A stretch of 6,941 nt of DNA. Origin: Flavobacteriia bacterium. Its GTDB lineage: Bacteria > Bacteroidota > Bacteroidia > Flavobacteriales > Flavobacteriaceae. This document shows, in pieces, positions 5,916-6,941 of this stretch. Location: assembly GCA_003973375.1 (NCBI GenBank), contig QNYL01000175.1:1-6941 (forward strand), in the 5' to 3' direction. The notes below the pieces were generated by a model. The model ran no database searches. It was not told where the DNA came from and saw only the letters and a program-made list of their open reading frames with translations. The number at the start of each line of letters is the position of its first letter. Position 1 is the stretch's first letter. Both the position numbers and the translations under genes were made by a program.

Positions 5916-6941
5916 TTACTGTTTAAAGATTTCAATTTTTTGGTCGCCGGCTGATGTTTTATACCCACGGTACATCCCTGCAGTATTAAAATCCCAGGCT
6001 ATATTTCCGTTTTTGTCGAGTCCGATCAATCCTCCGTCACCTCCCAGTGAGTCGATCTCAACATGTATTACCTGTTTGATGGCTTCTTTTAGAGTTAGGT
6101 CTTTGTACATCATCATGGCAGATACTTCATGAGCTGCGAGAGTACGGATAAAATATTCTCCCGTTCCGGTTGCCGAAATGCCACAGGTTTTGTTGTTGGC
6201 ATAAGTGCCGGCTCCAATAATAGGAGAATCGCCTATACGACCGTATTTTTTATTGGTCATTCCGCCGGTTGAAGTGCCTGCTGCAATATTTCCTGCTTTG
6301 TCTATCGCCACACAACCTACCGTGCCCAGTTTATGATCATCAATCAGGGTGTTGATCATGGAAGTACTGTGATCAAGTTGTACAGAATCCCTTTTTTGCA
6401 TTTTCAGAAGTTGCTGATATCTTTTTTCTGTATAAAAATATTTGGCATCTTCCATTGCCAGATGATATTGTTTTGCAAAATCTTCAGCTCCTTTCCCCGA
6501 GAGCATTACATGCCTCGTACTGTCTTTTACCAGAATTGCGGCGTTGATGGGGTTTTTGATATGTGATACCCCGGCAACGGCTCCTGAGTTTAGGGTTTTT
6601 CCATCCATGATCGATGCATCCATTTCCTGTTTGCCTAAGCTGTTAAAAACAGCTCCTTTTCCGGCATTGAACAACGGGGAATTTTCCATCACATTGATCG
6701 CTTTCTGTACGGCTGTTATAGAAGAACCACCTTTTTTAAGAACTGAATAACCTGCATTTAAGGCTTCTTCCAGTTTCTCGCGATAGGCCTTTTCCTGCGC
6801 TTCCGACAGGTATTCTTTTTTTATGGTACCGGCACCTCCGTGGATGACCAAAGCAAAAGATTTTTCTTTAGGAGCAGTAGTTTTTTGTTTATTTTCCTTT
6901 GCTGAATTGTTCGAACAGGAGTAAACAATAAAAAGGACCAA
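5916..6941 (-). CDS. iaaA: Isoaspartyl peptidase/L-asparaginase, lipoprotein type, 5' end cut off
   Basis: An N-terminal nucleophile (Ntn) hydrolase of the plant-type asparaginase family, which removes isoaspartyl residues from dipeptides and hydrolyses asparagine. The visible 341 residues run to the window edge. The codon at 6941-6939 is TTG, inside the signal sequence, so the true start lies outside. The segment LFIVYSC then SNNS looks like a lipoprotein signal with a lipidated Cys at visible residue 9, followed by a Lys/Glu-rich linker to about residue 28. Family motifs are HGGAG at 34-38, the autoprocessing and catalytic Thr207 in GTVG, TSTGGMTNKKYGRIGDSP at 223-240, GAGTYA at 243-248 and TGTGE at 258-262. 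Self-cleavage before Thr207 would give a lipid-anchored alpha chain and a beta chain of about 135 residues. Catalytic residues look intact. It leads the probable two-gene minus-strand transcript with the DUF4421 gene. Confidence 0.92.
   Translation of the reverse strand: MVLFIVYSCSNNSAKENKQKTTAPKEKSFALVIHGGAGTIKKEYLSEAQEKAYREKLEEALNAGYSVLKKGGSSITAVQKAINVMENSPLFNAGKGAVFNSLGKQEMDASIMDGKTLNSGAVAGVSHIKNPINAAILVKDSTRHVMLSGKGAEDFAKQYHLAMEDAKYFYTEKRYQQLLKMQKRDSVQLDHSTSMINTLIDDHKLGTVGCVAIDKAGNIAAGTSTGGMTNKKYGRIGDSPIIGAGTYANNKTCGISATGTGEYFIRTLAAHEVSAMMMYKDLTLKEAIKQVIHVEIDSLGGDGGLIGLDKNGNIAWDFNTAGMYRGYKTSAGDQKIEIFKQ

Overview
The window looks like chromosomal DNA from a Bacteroidota species, most likely class Flavobacteriia. 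The evidence is the AT-rich composition, Sec signal peptides ending in FA-Q, A-rich leaders without Shine-Dalgarno sequences, two TAnnTTTG-type -7 promoter motifs, and lineage-typical proteins: a DUF4421 outer-membrane protein and a LysM protein with a periplasmic-binding-like domain next to guaA. The species cannot be fixed from this sequence.

Layout. Positions 1-117 hold no supportable gene. Positions 118-938 look like a one-gene accessory unit: a minus-strand NUMOD4/HNH-type DNA-binding protein (289-846), a structured non-coding block beyond its 3' end (118-250), and similar 9-bp motifs at the two outer edges, GTGTACAAC at 118-126 and GTGCCTAAC at 930-938. This stretch is visibly more AT-rich than guaA. 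Next comes guaA (GMP synthase, plus strand, 1009-2538), whose -7 promoter motif nearly touches the start codon. An array of eleven GAGTNNT heptamers (2546-2622) and a second -7 motif separate it from a plus-strand gene for an exported protein with four LysM domains and a C-terminal type-1 periplasmic-binding-like domain (2696-4594).

A 159-165 bp MITE-like element with 20-bp terminal inverted repeats (19/20 matching) lies at the stop codon of the LysM gene (4591-4755), between it and the convergent minus-strand pair. That pair is a lipoprotein-type isoaspartyl peptidase/L-asparaginase (5916 to the right edge, 5' end cut off) followed 38 bp downstream by a DUF4421 protein (4789-5877). The two probably share a transcript whose promoter lies outside the window.

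Function. guaA makes GMP in the cytoplasm. The LysM/PBP protein, the DUF4421 protein and the peptidase are all predicted to be exported, so the right half of the window is mainly cell-envelope. I see no shared pathway linking the genes. I found no convincing new multi-gene system. The most interesting signals are the non-autonomous element at a stop codon, the cassette-like accessory unit with an apparently catalytically degenerate HNH protein, and the heptamer array just upstream of an envelope gene.
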